This document shows, piece after piece, positions 30,178 through 41,127 of a DNA stretch of 64,000 nucleotides. Numbering within the stretch: position 1 is the first letter of the stretch; each line of letters begins with the position of its first letter. The notes beneath the pieces were generated by a model that was given only the letters and a program-made list of their open reading frames with translations, had not been told where the DNA came from and made no database searches. The translations under genes and the position numbers were made by a program. The stretch covers positions 3,808,501 through 3,872,500 of the forward strand of contig NC_135549.1 in NCBI RefSeq assembly GCF_964340395.1, in the 5' to 3' direction. The stretch comes from Glandiceps talaboti. Its lineage: Eukaryota > Hemichordata > Enteropneusta > Spengelidae.

Positions 30178-33100
30178 CTGTATGTTATGTTATGTTATTG
30201 TTTATTAAGGTGTCCCATGTGGACTTAACACATTATGCAAAGTATTTTTTACAAAAAAGCCACGTCCAGCCCTATGGCTTATAGGACACAAAATCATCGT
30301 ATCAATCGTTTATTCAGTACCGTTGGCCACCGGCCAAAAATACAAACCTTAAATATACAAAATTAACGGATCACCAGAAAATACCAAATTTGTCAGGCCC
30401 TTAGAATATATATATATATATCACATGCGTCACAGTTGTAAATAAAGGCCTCATGTGAAAAGTTTGTCATACATCAATGCACATACCATTTATATAATGT
30501 TCATTCATTTCATAAACTTTAGCAGAAATACATTTACTAAGTATAACTTAAGGAAACGAATAGATAATATTATCAATTAATCTTACTTCTCCTGTCCAGA
30601 TGCATGTCGAGTGTTTTTATGTTTCACCCGATGAACGTTTTGCACTACACATACATCGAAGGCTGTTATGTACAACAAATTGGATTTGTGTAAATATATG
30701 TAATTGTATGTTTGTTACATGCTATATCACTTAACAGTCAAATTTCAGTGCTTTAAAGGTGTGTACTGCATGGCCGATGAAACGTCTTCAGTGCCAAAAC
30801 TACTCATTTTTCTAGTAACGGCAGCTAGCTCTGGGTTGAAGGAAATTAGATTGCTTGAGGTGTTTTGAATAAAACAGAAGTCACTCACACATTTTAACGA
30901 AGCTGTCTGTAATACGTGAGCAGGTTCAAGTTATCCTGGTTTTGTGAATGGTGATTTCTTGAAAAGCACGTTTCATTGCGCAATTTCATTCAAACAGTTC
31001 GTTTATTCAATCAAACAAGATTGTAATCCGCTTGTACGTATTTCGTAATGCTTCCCCCGTGAATACTTGATGAATCGTTTCCGATTTGTCTCAAACTGAA
31101 TTTTCGCATTCACTTCCGAAAACGTAAAACTAATTCAGCAGAAGAGTTATACACAAAACTAAATAGGACCGTGCTGACTTTAGTTTGCCTCAGCTGTTCT
31201 GTTACCATGGTAACACCATTTTGAATCTAAAAACAATCAAGCGAGGATTTGTACAAATCCAAGATTGTCTTTGACGGCCTCGATACAAAAAATTAGAAGC
31301 ATCACAAGTTCGCCACTTATGTGAATTAACTTTCCATAGCATATTTGCAGGAAATTTCACTTTGCCCACACAGCTGGAAGATAACCAATGCATATTTACT
31401 CTATCTTAAACTGTTACATGTATAGTTTAGGATCATACACAAGTGGCTTTTTGTTTTAGCATGCCTGTTTAATTTGGCATATTTGTTTAAAATATTCATG
31501 TATTTCAACATCCCCGCCTGTATCATTCAAACGTATGATGTCATATTAATATTCTGGTATCATCGGATGATGCATTTTCCTAGTAGGGTTCTTTCACATA
31601 GTGACCGAAAGCAACACAATACATCGAGCATTTGCTTCACATTGTGATATTCTATAGTTTGCAAAGGGCATTTATTTCTCACCCACAGTTCAAAAACATT
31701 CTTCGCCCATTCAACGCCAATATTTCCTTTGTTGCCCATATCAATTTATCAACTAATAGTTCTCTATATTGATAAAGGAAACAGAATGCCAAGGTATCAC
31801 ATCATACAGATCAATGAAACAAACATTGTATTTTCCTTAGCATTTCCCGTCTGCAAAGGTTACTGTATCGATCATGTAAAGTGGATTGAAGTACCCATTT
31901 ACGTTTTACTGCTATGTCGACAATAACATTTCGTAAAACATTTCAACTTGACGAAAATAAGAACTACAAGTGACATTTGTGCTCTTAAAACTCAATCCGG
32001 AGGTGTGACTGTAAGATTGCTGTGTTTCCAGTAGTACTAGTATTGAAGCTTTTATAGCCGTGGACAAGGAATTGGCTTAAACAATTCGCCCGGTTTATCG
32101 ATGTTCAAATTCAATCAATTACAAATCATTGGAGTATTCAACACAGCAAACAAACAAATCGTTGGCTTTATCTCGAAGTACTCTAATATAAATGTTCATG
32201 GGAATTGCTGGCTATACAGTGTGTCTCAAATAGCACTTGAAAGGCGCCTTCCTTATCACTGTACTTTACATAATAGCCTCATATGCAAAATATCTACATT
32301 ACTATACAAAAGTATCTATTTCAATGTTACATAAGGAATATAGTATATACAATTTAATTGCATAATTTCAGAGTAAAATATTACCCCGTTAAAATGACAA
32401 TTATTTATAATAACTTTGAACACATTGCAAAACCACTCTTCATTAGTTTACATGTGGAATAAAGACAATCCATATAAACCTACGAAGAAGCCACTGGATA
32501 AGTAAAACCAATCGGGACTAATGCGTAAAATAATTATACTTAAAAGATTCACGAAAAGACAGAATGGGGTAAAAGCTATTTGTGACGAATTTATTAATGG
32601 GTAATTTGTTGGTTAATTTCATTATATGATCAGCATGAAGGCTATCAAGGGTGTCTACACTTATGTGGATAATGTTTAGTTTCCTCTCAGTAGGTCAAGG
32701 CAATCGCTAAAAATCTTATTAAAACTAATCAAAAACTTGACTTGCGCGTAAAGTCATTCGTTTGCAAAGGATTGCATTGTCATTTAAATAACAGGAACAC
32801 AAGAATTCATTTTGCGTACTCCACACGTATAAAGCCTCTTCCTTATGGTAACTAGAATCATGATGGAAGTCAAACTAAACATACTTCATTTTTCCACAGA
32901 ATCCCAACTGAGTATTTAACTTCGTTGTCGATACGTCAGATCACATGGCTCTAGGCTGAGTTCGTGACATTTCAAATTCTTACATTAGATCCCACATGTG
33001 TATCTATCTGTAGATTTCATTTGGAACGTACAAGATGTATCGTGTTGGATATAATCGCTTCAGCTCGAGTTAATTTCCCGTAACAAGTGTTTCCATTAAA

Positions 33101-33503
33101 AGTTAATCATGGAAGGCGATCGAATACCTACAGATGGCCAACGATAAAGAAACTGTAGAGGCACTTTATAATTCTTCATATATCTATAACAATCTGTTTT
33201 AAAAACCATTTTGTATGTAAATGTTGCCGACCTTAAGGAAAATACCAAAGGAAGATTGTAATCGATAATCTCCTTAAGAAGGACAGGTTATGATGTTGGC
33301 GTGATACTCTAGTAACTTGATGGATCCTTTATTAACGTTCTCTGATATATAGAATTTTTGAAATGTGCTCAGTATAGTAGGTGACTTCTACGGCACAGAG
33401 TACTGCTTTGTTCATGATACTAGAATACACGTTTTGCACTGTCATTACCAATTTACTTACTGAAATTAAAGGTAGCATCCCCGCTTAGCATGACACACTG
33501 TGT
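30178..33503. other. Gene-free stretch
   Basis: Starts with a TGTTATGTTATGTTATTG tract near 30181-30200 and a T-rich segment of possible transposon-end character. The rest is ordinary AT-rich sequence without arrays or supported exons. Confidence 0.4.
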
Positions 33504-33887
33504 ATGATATTGCTTAAATTACCTACCACTTGTGAAACTAGAATAAACGCTGAAAGAAAACATCCGCTAGGAAGTAAATCTAAAGAAAAGAATGTAGAAC
33601 ATCCCGCGGGTTCGATATCAGATGGTGCATGGCTAAGTGGTGCGTCAAGCTACTCACAGGTTGACGTCATCCACCAAAACGCCAAAAGTGGAGTGATTGA
33701 TTCAATGTTAGCACTGAATAGAAAATTAGCGAGTGACCAATTTCGGATAAATCAGCTAAAAAATAATGGTTCGGGAAGATCAATGAAAGTTCAGTTTTCC
33801 CACGACGAAATTACTAACATGATTCCATTGGGGGTGTGTAGTTATCCAAATTCACGTTTTACGTCAGAAGCAATGAAATCTAATTGA
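33504..33887 (+). CDS. Unrecognised 127-codon ORF, doubtful
   Basis: A hydrophilic open frame ending about 280 bp before the secreted-protein start at 34166, on the same strand. It has no signal peptide, membrane segment or recognised domain. The middle (QNAKSGVIDSMLALNRKL) could form a helix. ORFs of this length are expected about three times by chance in this window, so it may be noise or an unrecognised exon. No strong splice sites bound it. Confidence 0.15.
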   Translation: MILLKLPTTCETRINAERKHPLGSKSKEKNVEHPAGSISDGAWLSGASSYSQVDVIHQNAKSGVIDSMLALNRKLASDQFRINQLKNNGSGRSMKVQFSHDEITNMIPLGVCSYPNSRFTSEAMKSN

Positions 33888-34165
33888 TGTAGTTGTTAAG
33901 AATACCGAGGAAGGAGTGTGCATTTTGCTTGCGTATAAGGAGCTGTCATTTCTACACCCGACCAGTCACCGAAAATCTAATAAGCGCTTCTAATACGTGA
34001 GATTTTCATGATCGATCACTCTATTACGTGATTTCACAAACTTGTCTGATGATCGGTTACTGCAAACTCTCTCTCACTATCATATTCTATTCACTCACCA
34101 GATCTCGGGTCCAGTCCAAGGCATCTTCCCGTCCACCGAAGGCATAATACAGCAGACGACGGACC

Positions 34166-34750
34166 ATGGCCACCTTCAAGTGTCTGCTGTTTTTCTTCTT
34201 TTTAGGTCTGGCTCTGCTGCCTTTTTTTCTGCCTTCGAACTGTCAAGCATATCCTTTAGACATTAGCAAGTTTCTTCAACGCCATAGAAAAACTTTGCAC
34301 CGGTTGGCACAGATCCGACGTAGGGACTCGTGGGACGACTCAGGCTTCGGTAGTTTGGGACAATTTGCAGATCCTCCACCACCAGATCCCTTTCAAGATA
34401 TAAATACAGACACTCAATTTTCATCTCATCACCAAAGTAAAGAACAACACGATGGTTTTGGTGAATATGACTTCTCACAAGATGCATGGTTAGACGAACC
34501 TTTCGATAGAGATGACGATGGATTTGGGGATTCTTTTGGACTTCCGTCAAAAAGTGACCCATTTGCATCTGAATGGACGCACACGGTTGAACACCATGGT
34601 AACCATGGACAACATAATAAGTTTGATGGTTTCATTAATAAGGGCTTTAATGATGTCGTTCCTGGTAAAAGCAAGGCTGATGCCAACGCTCCAGAATATG
34701 CTAAATTCAAAATATACAAGGTGAGCTATCCTGTTCATTTTTATGAGTAA
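34166..34750 (+). CDS. Probable secreted acidic protein, first exon
   Basis: No family recognised. The ATG sits in a strong context (gaccATGG). Residues 1-28 form a classic signal peptide with a Phe/Leu core (CLLFFFFLGLALLPFF), ending SNCQA|YPL. Residues 39-53 are strongly basic (RHRKTLHRLAQIRRR), a possible proprotein-convertase site at RRR|DSW. What follows is acidic and low in complexity, with a PPPPDPF motif and three D-x-GFG motifs (DSGFG, HDGFG, DDGFG), then a His/Asn-rich part. At 34720 a good donor (ATACAAG|gtgagc) lies exactly on a codon boundary, so I expect a 185-codon exon spliced to an unseen downstream exon. If not spliced, the ORF stops at codon 194. No mature cysteine is seen. 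It could be a prohormone-like or matrix protein; this is inference. Confidence 0.55.
   Translation: MATFKCLLFFFFLGLALLPFFLPSNCQAYPLDISKFLQRHRKTLHRLAQIRRRDSWDDSGFGSLGQFADPPPPDPFQDINTDTQFSSHHQSKEQHDGFGEYDFSQDAWLDEPFDRDDDGFGDSFGLPSKSDPFASEWTHTVEHHGNHGQHNKFDGFINKGFNDVVPGKSKADANAPEYAKFKIYKVSYPVHFYE
34721..34726 (+). promoter_or_regulatory. Predicted splice donor of the secreted-protein gene
   Basis: AAG|gtgagc at a phase-0 codon boundary, a close match to the metazoan donor consensus. Confidence 0.5.
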
Positions 34751-35559
34751 GTAAAAAAAAGCAATAACAACAAATATGCTGTAAAGTGATCTTTGAACCA
34801 TATAAACAGAAAGTGTAAGCTCATGTTCACTTTACATTTTACTTCAATTACTTTTACAAATCTACTAACGACGTTTATAGCAGCAGATCCCCTCTTGGTA
34901 AAAAAATAGAATCTGATGGTAACACATTTGTTTGCTAGTACTATTCGTATATATACAAACAACGTTGACTATGTTTTCTGTTTACGCTGATTCCCATATT
35001 GAAAATAAACATTTCCATTTCCGCATCCTCATGTGACATAATTTATTAGTGTGTTCATTTCATGTCCAGTTGTTAGTGACCACGTCATCGTTATCGTTTC
35101 ATAATGTAACTGAGTCTGAAATGATCAAACTACTGACTGTGACAGATCTCTATTAGGATATATCCGTACACTTACAACAGGTTCCAAAACATACGTACAC
35201 CCTTCAGTAGTGATCAGACTAACCATGTGTATACGTTGTTCATGATATCCATGTAGGGGCTTGTTTACTGTATACCTGGGTCATTTTTCATTCCTCCAGT
35301 GTTTTTGTATTTGTCACATGGTGGATTTTATGTACACAGATAAAAAATTTCAAGCATGTGTGTTATTTGGAGTTGTAAACACAGTTTTTTACTCCTTACA
35401 AACCGTACTGCATGTTTCTATATATACCTATACCATAGCACTCCATACAAAGGAAATTCGAAGGTATTAGAGAATGGTTCAAAAAGGCATTGAATAATTC
35501 GAGCGGTTACCTCTTCAATTACTTGATATGTTCGTGATTCTGTGAAGGAGCAAATATTT
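34751..35559 (+). other. Presumed intron of the secreted-protein gene
   Basis: AT-rich sequence after the predicted donor. No downstream exon could be recognised here or further right on the plus strand. Confidence 0.35.
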
Positions 35560-35702
35560 ATAGAATAGAACAGAACAGAACAGAACAGAACAGAACAGAA
35601 CAGAATAGAATAGAATAGAATAGAATAGAATAGAATAGAATAGAATAGAATAGAATAGAATAGAATAGAATAAAATAAAATAGAATAGAATAGAATAGAA
35701 TA
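35560..35702. repeat. Pentanucleotide array (GAACA)n(GAATA)n
   Basis: (AACAG)-phase units at about 35570-35605 switch to AATAG units to 35702, with a single AAATAAAAT interruption near 35670-35682. It is one of only two pentanucleotide arrays seen. Confidence 0.95.
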
Positions 35703-36425
35703 TTGTCCACTGTAACCCGGAAAATCGTTCCTATTATGTTGTTGATACTTCAGTATAATCGAGGGATTGAGGCCTGGCGTGTGATTGATGTACCATCCTA
35801 AGTTTTATCTTTGGAGAACTAGATCAACGTAGCACGAGAGAAAATGTTGATAGGAGATCTTTGATTTGATAAACGATAAGAGTAATAACAGCTTTTGATG
35901 AATTACAAAATAATTTTTTGAAAAGCGAAGAATATGTCAAATTAATGGCCAAGATTATCTCGTCGCCATTATAAGAGATATTATTTAAGAGATTAGTGAC
36001 TATTATGGGGGTGGGTCACAGAGGGAAAAAAATATCAAAGTCATACACGTATCATTTAGAGCCCTTTTAGATGCTAATAGAATGATACCAATACACAACA
36101 CATGTGAAAGCACATTACAATGGTAAATACTGATAGGCCAACTACAGAGCCAGCTTAAAGATGACAAATCATGAGAATCAACGAACAGACAAAAACTGAA
36201 GTAAATGTTGCTTATGTTTCGTTATTTATCGTCTGAGATCCATATCTGTTGTTATGATACATAAGCCAACATTGATACCAAATGCTTTTGTTTTGCTATT
36301 TGCTGTGTGAGTGGGTAGAAACCTCGTTTTAAAACTTTTAGTATAACTTAACTTCAGTATCTATGTCGTTTCTATCTCATAAATCATCATTGCTAAATCA
36401 TAACATTCTTGTTGAAGCAATCCTT
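35703..36425. other. Gene-free spacer
   Basis: No exon, array or RNA gene recognised. Confidence 0.4.
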
Positions 36426-37115
36426 CCATCTACCTACCTACCTACCTACCTACCAATGTCTGTCTGTCTGTCTGTCTGTATGTATGTATGTATGTATGTA
36501 TGTATGTATGTATGTATGTATGTATGTATGTATGTATGCATGTATGCATGTATGTATGTACGTATGTATGTATGTATGTACGTATGTATGTATGTACGTA
36601 CGTACGTATGTATGTATGTATGTATGTATGTATGTATGTATGTATGTATGTATGTATGTATGTATGTATGTCTATATGTAAGTATGTATGTATGTATGTA
36701 TGTATGTATGTATGTATGTATGTATGTATGTATGTATGTATGTATGGATGGATGGATGGATGGATGGATGGATGGATGGATGGATTTATGGATTTATATG
36801 TGTGTATTTGTGTATGTGTGTTTGCGTGTGTGTGTGTGCGCCCATTTTAGCATCCACCTACCCACCCACCCACCCATCCATCCATCCATCCATCCATCCA
36901 TCCAGTCAACCGTGACCATAAATCAATCCAGCCGTACGTCAAACAGTCCATCCAATCATCAATCATATCCCCCACCCCCACCCCCACTCACACCCCCATC
37001 ACAGCTGTTCCTGGCTCTACCACCAACCAATCCATCCATCCATCCATCAATCAATCAATCAAATAAACCACGGATACACACCTACCCATCCATCTATCGA
37101 CCCACCCACACACAC
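36426..37115. repeat. Very long compound array with inverted (ATGG)n and (CCAT)n blocks
   Basis: (CTAC)n about 36430-36452, (TGTC)n about 36457-36478, (TGTA)n with TGCA and CGTA variants about 36478-36745, (TGGA)n about 36745-36785, GT-rich to 36840, (CCAC)/(CCAT)n about 36853-36903, then degenerate CCA/ATC sequence with (CATC)n again near 37030-37060. The plus-strand frame stays open for 274 codons across it, which is a repeat artefact. Confidence 0.95.
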
Positions 37116-38610
37116 ACCGTACCAATTCCCGTCCCCAACCTGTCATCTTTCCATGCTTCAACCCCCACCATCTGTTGGTGCATGTAATGGTATCACCATT
37201 TCTAAAATGACTTGGTGGTCGTTATATCACAAGTAGTCAACGTAGACTATTACAGTCGCTATAATAGAACACATTCATATCATTTCTTCGTAAGTTGTTG
37301 CGTTTCCTGTGCATCTCAATCGTTCGTCTCATACGAAATGTAAGAAATACCTCATTTTACACTATTGGAGTGACTTGCCCATTGCTCTTTTACATTTCAT
37401 GGTTCACTTACACTGTATTTTATATGCATGTATCTTAGGCATGCTAATCAGTTCAGTTACAATATCATACGGTAAGAAAAAATGTTTTTGTAAAACAGTC
37501 GTCTGGATAAAATAATCCAATAAATCGTCAAGTGTATACTGTGTGTCTGATTATAGGATGGAATGCAATTATCCTGACAGTTTCTTGTTGCTCTACGTAT
37601 TATACATATAAAAAGAATGGTACGTTCTAAACTAAGACATGACATGCACACATAGCACTAGCAATAATGACTCCCAACAACTATCACGAGGCTGTCGACA
37701 TCTTCTTAAAGACTCAGTAACATACACATATTGATTCCCTGATTCGCAAACAGAATTGTACTTAAAGTTATCAGCATTCTATTACTTATATCAGTTCCCT
37801 CGCGTGCATTGACATCATGAATCTTTCTACCATTGGAAAGTACCGGATTGTCCTCGATGACGTCTTTGAATGCGGCAGCGCCGTTACGAGATAAGATAAG
37901 TAGCTCTCAGCAGATCTATACATATTGGCGTAAGGTACTCATCGTTTCTCCGCTATCTCAGTGTCTAGCTAATATCTACACTTGTCGTTAATACCAAACA
38001 GAAATACATCGCTACTGATTACAAAACTGAGTACCCATACCTATTGTTACAGGATATTTCATTTGCCATTTCAACAGTCCACTATGTTAAGTTGATTTGC
38101 TGTCTAGTATACGGTGTACAAGTGGTGCTCTCAAACATCGTAGGATGATAAAGTAGACATAAACAGTGTCCATCGTAAAGATGCCTCATAGGCAACAAGC
38201 ACTACACGAAATCTGTATGGCATTTGTTATGCAAATTAGTTACAAGCTGTAGAAAGGGTGTTTTTTGACAGTCTCTCAACTGGTCTTTTGAAAAGATTCC
38301 ATGTATCATGTATTCGGACAGGACGTCCCCAATATCTTTGCAGCAGATTGCGAGAGTTAATATCACAAAGAGATTTTCTGAACAAGCGTAAACAGAATAG
38401 ATTTTTAATGCGATCCAACGACTTCCCCAAATCTATTATGTTCAAGTTCAACAATACTGTCAATAAAGTCTCACCAGTTGTTTTATTTTATCTCATCTGA
38501 TGATGGAAAAAATCTCATCCTTATTCTCTTTAGATAAAATATAATGTACTACCAAGTTGGACATAAACCATTGTCGTAGACCACAGTCTCTTGTATGGCA
38601 TCGGTCAAGT
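37116..38610. other. Gene-free stretch
   Basis: Short overlapping ORFs on both strands near 38236-38500 lack any recognised signature. Confidence 0.4.
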
Positions 38611-38614
38611 AGGA

Positions 38615-38690
38615 AAATAGTCTCGGTTACCCAGACTCTCGCCGCTGGGGCTCTGCCTACGAGACCACGAGATTCCAACGGAAGTCACAC
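38615..38690. mobile_element. Possible fragment of a dispersed element
   Basis: GC-richer block (GTCTCGGTTACCCAGACTC, then CGCCGCTGGGGCTCTGCC and a GTCTCGTAGGC-type sequence on the opposite strand) standing out from the AT-rich surroundings. Its repeated GTCTCG/CTCG ends resemble transposon termini. Low confidence. Confidence 0.25.
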
Positions 38691-38825
38691 AGTACATGTC
38701 TGCCAAGCATAAAAAATGGGCTTACGAGGCCTGTTTGTTGTAATTAATATATATCAGTCACTTGAGAAGTGATAAACTGTAGCGAAGGTACCCAAATTGT
38801 TCAACCACAGGGCACCCAGGAACCG

Positions 38826-38912
38826 TGTGACAAAACAAAACAAAACAAATCAAAACAAAACAAAACAAAACAAACAAATTAATAAATAAACTATCAAATA
38901 AATGACAAATGA
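38826..38912. repeat. (CAAAA)n and (AAAT)-rich tract
   Basis: CAAAA pentanucleotides with one AATC interruption at about 38826-38876, then AAATTAATAAATAAAC and further A-rich sequence. Confidence 0.85.
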
Positions 38913-40807
38913 ACAAGCAAACGAACGATAAGTATAGGGACAAATAAAATAATTAAATAAACCAGCAAATAAACAGATGCTCGTGGGGGTATACCTAGAT
39001 ACGTTTTTTGTACCCATCACTATAAAGAAAAACACAAGGGTTCGCTCTAGGTCTTTCTATGTCCCTCTTTTCATGCCTCAAAAAACACCCAAATCAATCT
39101 TAAACGACAATAAACACTCAGTATACGTAATTTACAGGACTCTGGCCTCTCGATTCAGCTAAAAATTTTACCTTTCATCGCACATAGACTACAAATTTCG
39201 GTGATTTACAAATCAATTTCCACCATCTCCATCGCAGTATTCATATATGTTAATTATCGGCAACATCCCGGTATTTGAATTCAGTTTAAATACCGCTCTA
39301 TTGCTGCTTTACGTTAGAAGTGTCGAAACATGACTAGGGCTGTGCATTGTAAGCTACACATATTACGTTCGCCAAAGTTATGAATTATTATTGGACTATG
39401 TTTCAGTAAGTATTATACCAGTCTAGAATGTAAGACTTCTGCCAATGACTACTAATGTTTAAGCATTTTTGAGTAAAATAGTAAAGCATAAATAACTTTT
39501 TATTATAAACCAAAAATATGATTTGAAGAAATCCACACCAGACCATGTCCCTTTAACATCTGGAATCGATATACACGACTTCATGAAGTAGGAGAAATAC
39601 TCAGATTTTGTTTTATCTCACGCTTGTCATTTTCATAGTCTTTTTTTAAACACACAAAAATCTCTGATGGGTTCCATCTTGATAGTGTCGTGATCCGATC
39701 ATTGGCTACATACATATGTCAAGTCACGACCCATTAGGCTGGATCTACAAAGGCAACTTGGATAGAATAAATAGCCATTATGCATGACTCCCTATGTTAA
39801 TATTTGGATTACTTTGTAGAAGGAGAGAAACGTTAGACAGAAAACTTTATATAAGCAATCGCCGCACTGAAGTTTAGGTCTGTCGAAATCACCAGCGTTC
39901 ATTAATTCTGTAAGAACACCACTTTTCTTGTAGTTTTTGTCTGTTTAACGAAATTCACTCTCAAGTATTATCGTACTGCAGACACGCTCGTAAAGTCGCG
40001 GCGCGTGGGCGATACCTACATGGAGTGGTTTTATTGTGTGTAGTACAGTTCGAACAATTTGGAGAACGACTATATAATTGCCACCTCGCTATTGATATAA
40101 TTGTAAAACGGAAGTCTTCTTAATTGCGAAAACCCGTCGACAAGACATCTCTCTTTGAAAATAAATAGGCTAAAATGATCCTCATATGTACATATTTTGT
40201 TATATGGGCAAAGGGCATGTCTGTTATTAATAATCAACTGTATAATTTCAAACCTCTCAAAACATAACTATCCCCGCTACTACGCGGTAGGGTGACCGCT
40301 GACATTTCGCTGTAACTATTCAGGAATATGAATCTAAACTAACGAACGGCAAATTAGTAAAATTACAGCATGACAGTAAGAATTTCATGAGAAAATGTTC
40401 AAACAACCACTAGAGATGTTTTCTACTTATTGATAGTCTAAAAGAAATGCCTCAAGCCTCTAGCAGTAAAGAACGAACTTAGCCAGGCACGTTTAATTAG
40501 AATCGAGCCTGAGCCAACTTTCTAAGACATCTCTGCCGATTTAATGGTGACAGCGCCGATGGAAAATGTGTGTAACATCGCAACAGATCTGCACATGCGT
40601 ATTGAAAAGAGAAGGACGGAATTGTGACACGGTTTTAACCTCATCTTAAGAGCTATCGTATTTTATTGGTTTAATGAATATTAGAGTGGATATGTCATCA
40701 TTGCAATTCTCTTCACTCATCTCACTGCTATAGTACAGTTGTACGTACAGCCTTTGTTACCAGTATTCAAGGATTGTTGGCCAGGTGTAAATCGTAGCAG
40801 GAAAAAG
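38913..40807. other. Gene-free stretch
   Basis: No array, exon or RNA gene recognised. Confidence 0.4.
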
Positions 40808-40825
40808 TATATATATATATCGCGC

Positions 40826-40896
<71 letters not shown>

Positions 40897-41079
40897 TTTG
40901 TGAGTGAGTGAGTGAGTGAGTGAGTGAGTGAGTGAGTGAGTGAGTGAGTGAGAGAGAGTGTGTGTGTGTGTGTGTGCGTGCGTGCGTGTGTTTATGTGTG
41001 TATGTGGGTGCGAGTGTGTGCTTGTGTGTAATAATATACTACACGCGCGCACACGCACGCACGCACGCACGCGCGCACA

Positions 41080-41126
<47 letters not shown>
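40808..41126. repeat. Compound (TA)n(CG)n(TG)n(GTGA)n ... (CGCA)n(CA)n array
   Basis: (TA)n about 40809-40820, (CG)10 at 40821-40840, (TG)n about 40841-40892, (GTGA)n about 40900-40948, TG/TGCG repeats to 41028, a short AATAATATACT loop, then ACGCGCGCACACGCACG repeats and (CA)n to 41124. The motif switches strand across the loop, so the halves are complementary. Confidence 0.96.

Positions 41127-41127
<1 letters not shown>

Noticed and set aside
36363-37187. 274-codon plus-strand frame
   Set aside because: Open only because the compound tetranucleotide array lacks stop codons in that frame.
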